Positions 44,626-57,861 are shown, counted from the first letter of the stretch. The stretch: DNA of 64,000 bases from Buddleja alternifolia (GCA_019426215.1 CM033393.1:26042591-26106590); one strand, 5' to 3'. Program-made: numbers and translations. The notes: generated by a model from the sequence alone, not told the origin.

Positions 44626-45807
44626 ATTCATATCAACCATACATGTTAATATAGATGAATAGTTCAAATTTATCATCTTATATTTATTTAAAATATTATA
44701 TTTTCATTATTAATATATATTTTTATAATTTCAAATATATACATGTAAATATATATAATGTATTATATATATATATATATATATATGTAAGTATAGAAAC
44801 ATCAGGCTGCGACAAGTAGAGCAAAGGACAACAACGATGGCAGGGGAGCGGTAGAGTAGCTAAAGACAGCGCCGACGAGTAGAACAGGCAATGGCGACAA
44901 CGGCCGGGAAATGTACAGGATTTGACGGCGGCAACAACGAGTAGAGCAGGAGACAACGATGGTGGAGGGGAGGGTAGAGCAGTTGACCACAATAAAAAGT
45001 TCTCAAATTGAATTGGCATTATAAAAGCTTTAAACTTCTAAAATCTCATTTTATAAGAAACATGATTCAGAAAAATATGACTAAAATGAATTGCATGTAA
45101 ATAATCTAAAGAATATTTTAATTTGATATTTGAGTTCAACTTGTGATATATTTTTTTTCAGTTTAAAACGATGGGGATATCCTAAATATTCAGTTTGATA
45201 AACTCGGATTGATAGTCATGAGCCATAAATACTCTATTTAACTCTATATGGGAGAGAAAGATCACAATTTGTGACAGCCTAAATTCGAACTCAGGACTTT
45301 AGGAGGTGAATACTACTAAATCAATAAGTGATGGGTTCAACATTTGATATTGTAATGCACATATATTGCAACTAGGATTGGTCGTCTTCATCACATATAT
45401 TTTGTAGCTCATTGATTTGACGAAGAGCTGTGGAAATTGCCAACAAACACCCACAAATTCAGAGCCCAAAAATATTAAATTATACAATAGAAGAGACAAT
45501 GTGCCGCAATTGCTGAAATAGTAGACTTCCATTTTTATTTTCTTTTGGTTGCAATGGGGGGTGTAGACTTTCATTTGCTGACCCCTACTCCAACCTAAAC
45601 CTCTCTCTCTTTCAGTTTAAATCATAAATCTTGATGATAAAATGTTCATAAGTTAAAGAACAAAATTGTAACTTTAAATAACTTTTGCGGAGATGAGATT
45701 TTTTTAGCTTGTGCTCGACATAAGAATGTTTTAAATTAATACTTGGTTGCAAATATTTTGCAGTACTTAAATAAGAGGAATCCCAATCCCGAAAAGAAAA
45801 TCCCTTG
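44626..45807. other. AT-rich interval, no clear gene
   Basis: It holds a (TA)n tract (44762-44788) and a purine-rich block (44810-45000) with imperfect repeats of AGTAGAGCA and GACAACGA. The remainder is AT-rich. Minus-strand serine/leucine-rich frames over the purine block are composition artefacts. Confidence 0.5.
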
Positions 45808-45999
45808 GGCTGTGTTTGGATTGATGGATTTGGACCTGGGGATTTCTATTCTTTGTTGTTTGACCTCAATTCTAAATAAATGGATTTCAAATCCATTTTA
45901 GGACAGAGTGGATTTGAAGCCCATTTTCTAATGGATTTGAAATCCACTCCCATACTCTGTCATTTGAAATCCACTCCATCTAAAATCAACTCACTTTTT

Positions 46000-47378
46000 A
46001 GTTTTTACACATATTTACACACACATCGAACTTTTTACACACATATTCACACATACTACGCTCTTTTTACACATACTGCACATATTTTCACACACTTTTT
46101 ACACACACTGCACATTTTTTACACACTGCACACATTTTACACACAATGCACACTTTTTACACACACTGCACACATTTTACACAGAATGCACACTTTTTAC
46201 ACACATTGTCCACATTTTCACACACACTCCATACTTTTTACACACACTACACACTTTACATTTTTTTACACATTTTTTACACACTGCACATATTTTACAC
46301 ATAATGCACACTTTTTACACACACTGCACACAATTTCACACACACTGCACATTTTTTACACACTGCATATTTTTTACACACATTTTACACACACTGCACA
46401 TTTTTTCACACACACTTTATACTTTTTACACACACTACACACATTTTTTACACACATTGTACACTATTTACACACACTGCAAACTTTTTACACACACTAG
46501 ATTTTTTTACACATAATGCACACTTTTTACACACCCTGCATATTTTTTACAGACACTATACACTTTTTACACACACATAGTTTACACACAATGCATACTT
46601 TTTACACACACTGCCCATATTTTCACACACACTCCATACTTTTTACACACACTACACATATTTTCACACACACTGCACACTTTTTACGCACACTGCACAC
46701 TATTTACACACGCTGCAAACTTTTTACACACACTACATATTTTTTACACATAATGCACATTTTTTACACAAACTGCACATTTTCACACACACTCCATACT
46801 TTTTACACATACAACATACTTTTTACACACACAACACATTTTTTTTACACATTCCAAACTTTTTACACACACTGCACACTTTTTACACACACAACACACT
46901 TTTTACACACATTACACACTTTTTTATACATACTGCACACTTTTTACACACACTGCACACTTTTTACATACACAACACACTTTTCTACACACATTACACA
47001 CTTTTTACACATAACACACACTTTTTACACACAATGCACATATTTTCACACACACTACATATTTTTTACACACTTTTTACACACACTGCACATAGATTAT
47101 ACATAATGCACATTTTTTACACACGCTGCACAATTCTTACACACACTGCCCATATTTTCACACACACTCCATATTTTTTACAAACACTACACATATTTTC
47201 ACACACACTACACACTATTTACACACACTGCAAACTTTTTACACACACTGCACACTATTTACACACATTGCAAATTTTTTACACACACTACATATTTTTA
47301 CACATAATGCACACTTTTTCCACACACTGCACATATTTTCACACACACTCCATACTTTTTACACACTGCACATTTTTT
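46000..47378. repeat. minisatellite arm 1 (TTTTTACACACACTGCACAC)
   Basis: About 65 units of 20-21 bp read CTTTTTACACACACTGCACA with variants (TATTTTCACACACACTCCAT, ACAACACAC). Units recur in mixed blocks, suggesting segmental duplication within the array. Long His/Thr/Phe-rich reading frames here are repeat artefacts. Confidence 0.92.
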
Positions 47379-48058
47379 AAATGTGTGCAAAATGTGTGCA
47401 GTGTGTGTAAATGTGTGTATTGTGTAAAATGTATGTAAAAAATATGCAGTGTGTGTAAAAAGTGTGTTGTGCGTAAAGAAATGTGCAGTTTGTGTAAAAA
47501 GTGTGTTGTATGTGAAAGAAGTGTGCAGTGTGTGTAAATATGTGTAGTGTGTGTATAAAAAGTGTGCAGTGTGTAAATGTGTGTAGTGTGTGTAAAATAT
47601 ATGTAAAAAATATACAGTGAGTGTAAAAATTGTGTTGTGCGTATAAGAAGTGTGTAGTGTGTGTAATTGTGTATATTGTATGTAAAATATGTGCAAAAAG
47701 TGTGCAGTGTGTGTAAAAAATGTGTAGTGTATGTAAAAAGTGTGTTGTGCATGTAAGAAGTGTGCAGTATGTGTAAATGTGTGTAGTGTGTGTAAAATAT
47801 ATATAAAAAATATGCAGTGTGTGTAAAAAGTGTGTTGTGCATATAAAAAGTGTGCAATGTGTGTAAATGTGTGTAGTGTGTGTAAAATATGTGCAAAAGG
47901 TGTGCAGTGTGTGTAAAAAGTGTGTTGTGCGTGTAAGAAATGTGCAGTGTGTGTGTGTAAATGTGTGCAAAATGTGTGTAGTGTGTGTAAAAGTGTGTTG
48001 TATGTGTAAAAAGTGTGCAGTGTGTGTAAAATATGTGTAATTGTGTGTAGTGTAATGT
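47379..48058. repeat. minisatellite arm 2, inverted orientation
   Basis: The same unit appears as its reverse complement (GTGTGCAGTGTGTGTAAAAA). The turn lies at about 47365-47400, with almost no loop (GCACATTTTTTAAATGTGTGC). This arm is about half as long as arm 1. Confidence 0.92.
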
Positions 48059-48270
48059 AAAAATCAAATAAAATATTGAAGAATTTCAAATGCTCTAGAA
48101 TTTATAGTCAAACAATGAATTTGAAGTTCATGGATTTGAAAATCCATTTATAAATCCATGTATAGCCAAACAAGGTATTTCAAATGGTGTGGATTTCAAA
48201 TTCAAGGGGTTTGAAATCCATTCATTTTAAATCCCTTGTCAAATCCAAATCCATCAATCCAAACATAGCC

Positions 48271-49800
48271 TTAAACTAAACAGGGCTCCCTCGCACCTGG
48301 TGAGGTGCTCTAGGTGGGGCAGAAAGTGACAAGTGTCACTTTCTATCTTTTTAATTTCTTTTTCCTTTTTTTTTCTTATTGTTTATTCTATTTATTTTCT
48401 TTTCCTATTGTTTATTCTGATTTTCACAACACTTTTTGACTTTTCAATTTTATTTTCTTTTTTTGTGTTTCTTATTTTTATTATGTTTTTCAAATTTAGT
48501 TTTTTCAGGTTTTCTTTAAATCTTTTCTTTTACAAATAAATTGTGTTCTTTCTTTGATTATAATTTCATTCAATTAATGATCAAAATCTTTTTAGTTTCT
48601 ACAAATCAAGATAATATTTTACTTTAAATTATTTATTATTTTCAGTTAAACAATAAATAATTTAAGTTGTAAGGGAATATAATTAAAATATAATCCAACT
48701 CGACCTACTTAAATCGCTCAGTTGAAGACGTAATTGTTTAATTTTGAGTTAAGTTTTTATTTACTCGTACGTGTTGTGTTGAATTTTCAAGATGAAATCG
48801 TCCAAAACTTACACCTTAAATAATAAAAACATATATATAAATGGGCAAGAAGAATTTTTTCTTCAGTTTACAAAATAAAAAACCAGAAAAAAAATAAGGA
48901 AAAAGAAAACAAATGCAAAATAGCCTTTCTTTGTAAAGGATTTAGAAAAAAGAAAAAATGTGAAAAAAGAATAAAGAATAAGAAATCAAAAAGAGAAAAA
49001 AGAAAGAAAAAGGAAAAATAAAATACAAACTTAGAAGGTGACCGGTGAAGTAGAACCACTAAACAGATATAGGTTTGACCATTCCACACCTCCCTTTTTA
49101 TTAAAATAAAAATGCAGAAATTACAAAACCTAAGAAAAGTAGTACACTCCAACAACATTTTTATTGTGTGTTATTTTAATAAACTATAAAGAAAAAGTTT
49201 GGGATCTTGAAAAAGAGGTTGTCGTTAAGAAAAAAAGGGTCTTCGATAATACATACAACAAAAAGTGACGGATTCAATGGTTACTGGTTGGCTACTTTTC
49301 TATCAACTTGGGAAGTCGATATTTCTTTAGAAGCATAAGGAATAGTTGGCAATTCAAAACGTTGGAATACATGGTGCCCTACGCACTATAGATACAAGGC
49401 CAAAATCACTTTTATTTGTTATCTTCCTCGTTGATTAATATTACTATATGCTATGCTTAAATTACTGACTTTTTATATGCTAGGTGAAAGGCACCGCGTG
49501 TTACGCAATGGATACTGGACATTAGATTAACTATGAAGTGATAAAAAAAAAAAAGGGTAAATATCATCGATAGTCCTTAAGTTTTAGTTTAAAATCACTT
49601 TCGTCCTTGATCTTCAATCTCTACCTTTAAGTCTCTCAAGTTATTTCGTTTCAACTTAGTCCTTAGGGGAAGTTCTGATTAAAATGAAATCCTTAAAACT
49701 TGATCATGTGGGAAAAAGCATACGAAATATTAAGGGTAAAATTCATATGATCCCAATGTGTTACATTTTAATGGTTTAAAATCCATTTGTGTTTATGGTT
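48271..49800. other. AT-rich interval, no clear gene
   Basis: A small hairpin (AGAAAGTGAC-AAGT-GTCACTTTCT, 48321-48344) is followed by a T-rich tract (48345-48540). An A-rich tract of complementary character lies at 48870-49030. From 49556 there is a passage (GGGTAAATATCATCGATAGTCC) of a kind often seen at ends of dispersed plant repeats. No gene was supported. Confidence 0.45.
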
Positions 49801-50304
49801 CAAAGTCATTGTTTTGGTGATATTATCGACAAGTATTGTTTAATATCGGTCACAACGTATTGAGATATTATGGAGTAGTACAGAATAAATATAATGTGTG
49901 TCTGATTCACATCAATGAGAATAATGCGATATAAAATATAATAATATAATATAAAGCATATATAAGAATGTAAATATATGAACACGAGATTTACGTGGTT
50001 CAGTTCGAATAAGACCTACGTTCACGGGTGTGAAGTTATAGATTGTTTTATTCATCCTCATAGTATGTATTTATACAAGTTTTGATGGGTAGGTTAAATA
50101 GGATAAGTCAACCATGCCTAAAATAATAAGGTAATGAGAATAAATCAAGATCTCTCTATTTTTGGGTATATCTAATGTAAACCAGACATATCCAATCAAC
50201 AATATGAGGCTTGATTTATTCATCTTGCAATGGAAAGTCTTCTATTTGTTTGGATCTTGTCTTCAACTTTGCCAAAAATGGATCTGCTCTACCTACACAG
50301 GTCA
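49800..50304. other. possible decayed LTR fragment
   Basis: The segment ACACGAGATTTACGTGGTTC followed by ACCTACGTTCACGGG (49982-50021) resembles a block common in plant copia LTRs. No termini or TSD were found. Confidence 0.3.
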
Positions 50305-50760
50305 GCGCTAACAACAAAAATTGGTTTTAGTGACACTTGTAAGTGTAACTAAAAGCACCTTATTGTCACACTTCTACAAAAGTTACGTTTCTTCTTTGTG
50401 TGACCTAGTTGGGCGTAGTCTAAACTTATTGTTACACCTCTGAGTGTTACTAATTATAAGCTATAGGTCACACATATATGTGTAAGCTTTTTGACTATCT
50501 GTAACACCTTTTACTGTGACAAAATAGTGTAAAACTTAGTTAAACACAACGTCTCACTACACAAAAGAACTGTAATGATAAGCTCATTTCGACGTTACTA
50601 AATCGTATTCTCAATTAAATAAGACTACATTTTAAAGTGTAACAAATGGATAATTAAGGCTACACAATGAAGTGTGACGAATTATGGTAGTTGAGGTTAC
50701 GCAATGAAGTGTGACAAAATGGTAAACCAAAAAATTATCCCAGTCGATTCCAAACCACAC
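50305..50760. repeat. CACTA-type subterminal repeats
   Basis: From 50305 there are many direct and inverted copies of GTGTAAC, GTGACA and TGTGTGAC. A terminus-like CACTACACAAAAGAAC starts at 50555 and is followed by repeats of AATGAAGTGTGAC to about 50725. With the Transposase_24 fossil at 53108-54286 this suggests a CACTA element starting at 50555. The other terminus was not found. Confidence 0.5.
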
Positions 50761-51004
50761 TTTTACAAGTCATTAAAAACTCTAAGAAAAACAATTACTA
50801 CAATATAAACAAAATTGCCAATTATATCAATCATTCAACTAAAGTACTCTTCATAAATAGACCAAATTTAGTCTTAACACCAACCAAAAAAAATAATTCA
50901 ACAACTACCATCTAAAAGAGTTGACCTAAATATCATAAAGTCCTATCCAAACTACTAAACAAATGTATAATTGATTTCAAAAGCAAAAGAATCAACATAA
51001 ACAT

Positions 51005-52504
51005 TGGTGGGTCCCAAGTGTCATACGAAAGGGTTTAGAAGGGGGGGAGGGGGTTGAATAGACCCTGAAGTCCTTTTAGACTTCGAAAATTCGTATCACT
51101 TTTAAAAGATTAGAACGCTTAGAAAGTTGAGCGCTTGGGTCAGGCGCTTTAGTAAAGATAACTTAAACTTAGAGATTTTAGCAATTTACCAAAGTAGGGT
51201 AATGCTTAGATCTCTTAATCAGGGTTAGCACAGCGGACATGATTTTAGGGCTTTAGCGTTCGTTTTGATTAAATAGTCGCTTAGCAGTTTAGCTTGTCTT
51301 TTTCAAAATAAATAAAAGAATATAAAACAAGACAATAAACAAAAAGGTAAATAACACAAGAAATTATAAAATTCACTGGATGATGTAATTCCAGTTACGT
51401 CCTTCTTCTCCTTTTTTTCACTTGGAGGGAATTTACTAAGTTGATTATCAAAGAATCATACAGAATCTTCTACAAGATAGTAAAGAGGTGAAAGATGATC
51501 TCGGACTCCTTGATCACACAGCTTTCAGCACCAATAAAGATCTTCTTCTACAAGCTTCTCTCACTCAGAAATACTGCCTGTAAGAGGTTTCAACAACTTT
51601 CTCACTCAGATGAAGGGTTGAGAGTTTTGTCACACAGGTTTTGTTTGTTTTTGGAAAGATCAAACAATTTGGAATATCTCAATAAGAATTTAGGTTTCTT
51701 CTTTGGAAGATGTTTGAGATATTTGTGACTGTCTGGAATGTATGTAAAAAGCTTGAAAGATTTCTGGCTATGGAGTTTCTAAGCTTTTTTTGAGATAATA
51801 TTTCAGCAAAGTCTCCTTGTGTTATGTCGTTATTTTTCTCTATTTAGGGTTTACTGGAATGAGGTATTTATAGACAATTCTTGGGATCTATCCGTTGGAC
51901 ACATATGAGCGCGTGAATCAACCTTTTCTCTGACATTCCTGAAATTCTGCTGGTTCCGATTGGACGGGAGCAGACTTTAAACTCTGAGTTTCTAACAGTC
52001 TAGTCAAAAGGTTGCTTGTCCACAAGTCATAATAGCTTATCACATTTAATGCTCTTATCAGACATTTAATGCATTTGAATTTATTTCTCGTTGGAAATAA
52101 ATGTCCGTTGAATGATTGCATTTAAGTCCTTCATGGCTTGAGGATTTATTTCAGGTGAATCTGGTACTGATCACTTGAGTGCTTTGAGCGCTTGATCCGT
52201 AAATCCTGAAATGGTCCTTTAGCTTTTGACAGTCGCTAATAACAAATCTTCATCTTCTTTTGACTTCAGACGCTGATCTTCAACTTCATCTCTAATAGAC
52301 TCACCTAGAATTCTATTAGTGATTCGATATCTAATACTTAGTCTAAAATCTATAAAGATAAAAATTACAAGCCTAATTAATATTTCATACTTTCAAACGC
52401 TTATACATAACATCTATAAAAATATAAACTTACATTCTTTTTGGGGTTTAACATAAGATCTTATCTTGTCATCATCAAAACATCTAACATGAAATTTCCT
52501 AACA
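51005..52504 (-). mobile_element. solo LTR of the element-A family
   Basis: The 1500-bp unit begins TGGTGGGTCCCAAG and ends CCTAACA. It is flanked by a perfect 5-bp duplication AACAT (51000-51004 and 52505-52509). It is homologous to the element A LTRs over its full length (G tract at 51043, GTCCTTCTTCTCC block, CATCATCAAAACATC end). A TATA box TATAAATA lies on the minus strand at 51865-51872. An LTR with its own TSD and no internal region indicates recombination between the two LTRs of one insertion. Confidence 0.9.
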
Positions 52505-53107
52505 AACATCATATATAAACTGCTTTCATTGTCTCAACTTTCATCACGTACCACCTGTTATTCAAAAAACAAAGAAAAAAAAGATACATGGATTAGAGAC
52601 AAATTGAGTTAGCAAATCTTTTTGGCAAGATTAACATATCTTCCAAACGCCAAACATAATCTAAAAAATATACTAATGATATTGGCCAAGAAATAGATAT
52701 GCCAAGCACATCCCCCATTGTTTCAAATCAATCATGAGGTCTTATTAATTCCTCATCTCTCTTCACAGCAATGTTTACATGAATTTCACAATATTTTTTT
52801 CCTAAAACTTGACCACCAAACCATACATTTTGAGAATCCCTTTGCTACAATTTCTTTTCGATCCACAATGCTCAAAAGTGCAACAGAACAAATAACCATA
52901 GACCCATAAGATAATTCAAAACATGTTTGAGGTCAAATAACAAAGAAAATAATAAAAAAGAAAAAGAAACCAAAATGGTACCACCTGTTTGCATATTTAG
53001 AATGTAATAAGAACAAAAATAAGCATAAAATGACACTAACTGGTTTGCTAAAGAACTCAAGTTTTGGCCTCAACAAGTGTAGAAATTGTCTTGTAACTTC
53101 ATAATTA
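52505..53107. other. intron-like or decayed En/Spm internal DNA
   Basis: AT-rich DNA between the solo LTR and the transposase fossil. It is probably the 3' part of the En/Spm element. No exon was recognised. Confidence 0.4.
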
Positions 53108-54286
53108 TTATAAAATATGTATTTTCAACATATTCAATGTAGTTATAATGATCATACTTACTCGTAGAGGTTGGAGATTATTTATTTTCGGAGTTGAGAT
53201 TCTTTGCTCATAAGAAGAGGATGATGGAAGACCTGAATCGACAGGTGAGCTAATATCATTCATATTTTGTTGGGTAGCCCTTAATTCGACAGTATCCAGC
53301 CTTTCCTTAAGTGTTTGAATCATTCAAAAACAAGCTTTACGAGAAGGTATTTCCTCAAATAAGTCTGTAGGTGTGACCCCATTCCCACATGTGCGAAGTC
53401 GTCTAGGTTTTTCTGAGCCATTAGCTATAGAAAAAACATTGTTCCTAGAGACAACATCTTGGGATGGATCATCAAGTTCATTAGTTAGTCCTCACATTGT
53501 TTCCTGTAGCAACAATGACAGATGATATCATAATATGAAATAGTAAGAACTCAATGTAATAGTTTGTGGCACTCATCATTACTTGTCTAGCCTCTCCTTT
53601 TTCCACTGCGAAGCCTAAGCTAAATGATTATGCCCCAGTAGATTCGCGCCCTATCTTTTTTTTTTGTTTTCTGATTTGAAGAATTTCAATAAGGTTTAAT
53701 TGTCAATGAAGTGAATCTTTGACCCAAGAAATATCATAATCTCAATCAAAAAATCACATCCCAAAAATATTATATTTTAACAAGGTTCAAGTCATTACCC
53801 ATATTTCCAAAAAAGATGCAAAAACAATTACCAAAGAAAACTAGTAGAGGCTCAGTGTACTTTATTAATTTATGAACAAATTATCACATCCTAACCTCAT
53901 CTTTACGTATTTGAGCAAAAGATCTTCTTCCTGTAATGTGATTCAATTTTTTTTCTCTTTCTAGCTTCATTCCCTTGCATGCTTACTTTCTAAGGAAAAA
54001 AAATATTTAGACAATATTATTGTAAATAAATAATGAAAATATCAAACATCATTCTACGTACCTTTCCCTCTTCTGATAACCAAAAAGTGAGAAGTCCTTT
54101 CCATTGCTCTTCAATCACCCTTTCATCAGTATTTTTCACTAAATATTCAAATGGCATGTCGGGTTTAAGGTACTTAACCTTCAAGCGCTGCTTCCAAAGC
54201 CTCCATTTTTCACCTATGGATTGCAAAATCCACTCATCCATTCCATGAATCCCTATAAACTTTAACTGCAGTAAAACCATGTGCAT
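53108..54286 (-). pseudogene. En/Spm-type plant transposase (Transposase_24-like) fossil
   Basis: On the minus strand the first block (54286-54035) reads ...WILQSIGEKWRLWKQRLK..., then EEQWKGLLTFWLSEEGKVRR. A second block (about 53985-53885) contains TGRRSFAQIRKDE. A third (53500-53110) contains GSEKPRRLRTCGNGVTPTDL and TLKERLDTVE. This order (W.SIG..W..(W/Y)K, then W...FW.SEE, then TG.(R/K)SFA, then a coiled C-terminus) is that of the plant Ptta/En/Spm transposase family. An in-frame TGA at about 53325 and a frameshift upstream of the SFA block show decay. Introns separate the blocks. It lies 3' to CACTA-like subterminal repeats at 50555, consistent with one dead element. Confidence 0.65.
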
Positions 54287-54485
54287 TTAAGTATATGTTT
54301 TTGATATTAAAAATTTGTAGTCAAACAAAACACTTATTCCAAATAATAGATAAAGTACCTGTACAATTCCTAACAACTCTTTTTTATTGTACTTTAGCAC
54401 TTTACACCAGTTGAGAATGTCAATTGGGCAATACATACCTATCTTGGCCAAATTACATAAAAAGTAGTAAACTGAGAGCTATTAT

Positions 54486-55811
54486 TGTTGGGTTTCGCGA
54501 AAAACTCATAAACGCAGCGGAAGGATTTCAAAAAATTTAACAAAAACCCAAAGTGTTTCTCTAATCGCATAATTGAATCAAAAAATGCATTAACGAATAA
54601 ATCAACTTACCTGTTGAAGCGAGGTGGTAGGAGAATCCAATTCTTCTTCAACTCTTCGAATTGATGAACTTCTTGAATTCTTCAATCCTTGTATTCTTCA
54701 AGTCTTGATTTCTTGAAGCTTCTTGAAAATTAATTCAAACAACGAATCACGTTGTCTCTAAATTATCACGCACGAATTGATAATGAAAAATCTCACTTTT
54801 TCTCTATATGAGCAACGGCTAGTGTGTGTATAGAGGGGGAGGATATTTTTCTTATTCTATTATTTGGAGAGTCACAATGAATGGTTTTCACAAAATTTTG
54901 TCTAGGTTAAAGTCAAGAGAAGTCTTTTATACCTCAATGACTTATTGAACAAGACAACAAAAGAGACCACTTTGATCATCCAACCTAGCCTAATGGGCGT
55001 CCTAGATATGGGGCCTGGAATTTCTTTTGCTTTGTTTAATTAATTCTTTATTCAATTAATTAATTAAATAATAAAATTAATTAGATAAATTAATTCATTA
55101 ATGTATTTCTCTAAGAAATTAATTAATAATTAATCTTATTCCTTTAATTAATTATCTTATCCAATAAGTAATTAATTAACTATTTAACTTATCCAATAAA
55201 TTAAATCTCTCCAAAAATAAAATAGAAAATCCTTTTCAATTTTCTTAATCAATTCTTTAGCGCGACTCTTTAGCTTCGTTTCATTTGGCAATGAGAGGAA
55301 ACCAAAGGAAGTGGGTAGCACCTAGACAGTCACGTGGCCCACTTCGTAGCCCAAATGAAATACGAATGAATGGATCATTCCACAACCTTCCAATCGTAAA
55401 TACCATATATGTATAAACCCTTGGTTCCCGTTCCCTGGTCAAGTAAGAGTCATGGTTATGTCAAACTCACTGGACTTGACCATTTGTATAAATTACCATA
55501 TATGTATAAACCCTTAGTTCACGTTCCCTGGTCAAGTGAGATTCTCCAACTTGCGAGCTCTTTTAAGTGTTCATGTACCCAACCCTTCGAGTGCCTATCT
55601 CCCTAACTACCATAAGGAGTGGAAGGTTTGCCTTGAGACGCATGAAAGTTGTTTGTTCAAGAGATATAAATCTCATTAAGAGTTATAAATCTCAGTAAGA
55701 ATTACAAGAACATAACATAATTGCCTTTTAATGAGTAAAAGGTTGTAAAATATAAAATAGTGCCCTGTATAATCTAACTTCGCGTTGGAATTGAGGGCAC
55801 ACACCCCAATA
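54486..55811 (-). mobile_element. copia LTR of the element-C family, probably solo and truncated
   Basis: It begins TGTTGGGTTTCGCG with CGCAGCGGAAGG, like the LTR at 59304. A minus-strand TATA box (TATAAAAG) is at 54924-54931. AT blocks and the TTGGCAATGAGAGGAAACC block are also shared. About 470 bp are missing relative to the 59304 LTR, and the end reads CACCCCAATA instead of CCTAACA. No TSD is visible. It interrupts or flanks the En/Spm fossil. Confidence 0.7.
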
Positions 55812-57861
55812 GTGTCGAACTTGAAATCCTTTGGATTAAGTAGGTATGAGATTAGTCCTCATGACTTGAGTTTCCACGGCTATGGTGTGTGGTGTCCACG
55901 GCTATGGTGTGTGGTGCCCACTGCACTTTGATTCACCACATGATTATAAGAGAATCACAAAAAATGATGTTTTAAATGTAGTCCCACATTATGATGAAGC
56001 AGGTGACACTAATGGGGGATCTATCACGGTATGTCTACTGGCAATCTCATGAGTTGTTGAGATATACAAATGACCAAGAAAGTCTTTGGCCAAAGAAATA
56101 TGTCAATGAGAGGGATTGGTAAATCATGCTTGATTTACTAGGTCATTGTAGTTCAACACAGTCACAATGTCTTAATAGTGGGTTTCAACTGACAACCAGA
56201 CCTTAATACTTAGAATGAGAAGAGTGATAAAGATTCTACTCATTATGAAGATTGTAATATAGAGAGGTTTTCTCATTATCACCAATGTTCAGGTTTTCGT
56301 GACAACGTAGCTAGACATCGAATCACGATTAATAGGTGTCTTGAATTAAGTTTGGTAATTAATTCAATACTTAATTAAACTACTAGTCATGGTAATTTAA
56401 TTAGGACCAATTGGTTTTGTCTTAACCACATTTGGGAGTGGACCTATTGCTAGCACATTAGTGAACCTAAGGAGTCACACACTAATTCGATGGGCGAAGA
56501 TGAGTGAAAGATTTGATGCTTGGTAAATTTAGTGTTCAATTAAGTCCTGGTGAATTAATTGAAGGAATACATTAATTGACTTCAGTTAATTCTATGGAGA
56601 AAATAAATTATTATTAATACTAATTTAAAATTTCTATTAATTAATCTTGTAGGATTAATTATTAATGGATTTTCATAATCCAAGTTATTTTACTAGTTAT
56701 GGTAATTAATAATATAGTGTTTAGGATTTAATTAAATACTATGGTAACTTAATTTGTATTGGGATCCTAATTGTAATTAGGATAGGAATAAAATCAAGAG
56801 GTGGAGAGATACAAGGCTGAAAACAAGGAAGTAGTTGAAAAGTGAAACAGATGATTCGCAAAGACTTCATACGATTCATACTCATTAGATGGGTGTGCCT
56901 TGTTACATGGGTGTCAGCCCGTTGTAGTAGGTAAACTGAACACCCTGCTAGAAATTTCATATTGGTCTAATATCGAATTTAAAAATTCTTTATTATGTTG
57001 GTGTGAGAGTAGTTATTGAATTGTGGATCCATTCCTTCATCTTGTGTGTAACTCACTATGCTTGGATCTACGTTATAACTCTAGGAGAGTTGTTAAGTAG
57101 GATATTTTGGGTATAGTATGGGTATGTATGGAGGTTCGTGGATTCAAGAAATGATCATTCACTGATTATCATGTATCAGGGCATTTCATGTGTGTTTCAT
57201 AGTACATTGACTTGAGGGAATCTTTGGCCGAAGTTGAGTAGGTAAGGAGATGGGACATCGCATAACTGACAAAAGTCAATCATACTTGAAATGGAATCCT
57301 AGTATGGAGCTAGTTGGTTCTTGACTAACATTCATGCCCTAGGCTTGATCAGGAGATTAGTAAGGAGAAATTTTACTTATGCGAGTATCGTAACCGTATA
57401 GGTGAATTTAATCACCTGTATCTAGGTCTTCATGGAATGTGGCTAGACATTAATCAGGACTTGTAGGTGCTTCAAATATAATTGGCAATTAACTTGTAGC
57501 CTAATTAATACTCGGAGTACTAATTTGGTAGTTGGGAATTGCCGAGTCACAACGTGTTTGTGAACCTATTACTAGCACATGGGTGAGCCTAAGTGGTCAT
57601 TACAACGACTCACTCGGTGTTGCTAAGTTATAGAGTATTAATTAATCCATTAGAAGGATTAAGGAAATTAATTAATGGGATTAATTAATTGGAAGAATAT
57701 TAAATTAAGTAATAGGCTCAATCAATTGGACCTTTAATTAATTATATTTATTATTAACCAGACTTGGAGGTTCGGGTATTTTATTATAATTGGGTTGGAC
57801 ACAATTATAATCCTATACGGCATAGGCTGACACTTGGCCTAGGGTTGCGCGATACCTTAAC
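55812..57861 (+). mobile_element. decayed forward-orientation LTR copies (two)
   Basis: Two diverged blocks (about 55850-56780 and 57180-57800) share the order TTTGGCC-AAG, then a GTGGCTAGACAT-like word, then GACCTATT(G/A)CTAGCACAT, then an AATTAATTAAT-rich part. The same order occurs in the forward LTR at 1-1406. They read as LTR relics in forward orientation. A 22-bp tandem duplication lies at 55873-55916. No coding sequence. Confidence 0.45.

Larger units (their letters stand above)
45808..48270. mobile_element. PIF/Harbinger-like TIR element with foldback minisatellite core
   Basis: The ends are inverted: GGCTGTGTTTGGATTGATGG at the left and, on the other strand, GGCTATGTTTGGATTGATGG at the right. 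The flanking 3 bp are TTG and TTA, compatible with a decayed TTA duplication. Subterminal regions (about 180 bp each) repeat GGATTTCAAATCCA and related palindromes. TIRs of this form and a TTA target suggest the PIF/Harbinger (Tourist-like) group. There is no transposase; the interior is entirely two opposite minisatellite arrays. It could alternatively be described as a foldback element. Confidence 0.75.

Noticed and set aside
45880..48089. Several 130-260 residue His/Thr/Phe/Leu-rich frames on both strands
   Set aside because: All are translations of the ACACACTGCACAC minisatellite; no start context, domain or codon bias.
48321..48344. Hairpin followed by T-rich tract resembling a bacterial terminator
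   Set aside because: The sequence is plant nuclear DNA with no upstream gene; rho-independent termination does not apply.
48333..49158. Phe/Leu-rich frames in T-rich and A-rich tracts
   Set aside because: Homopolymer-rich composition explains them.
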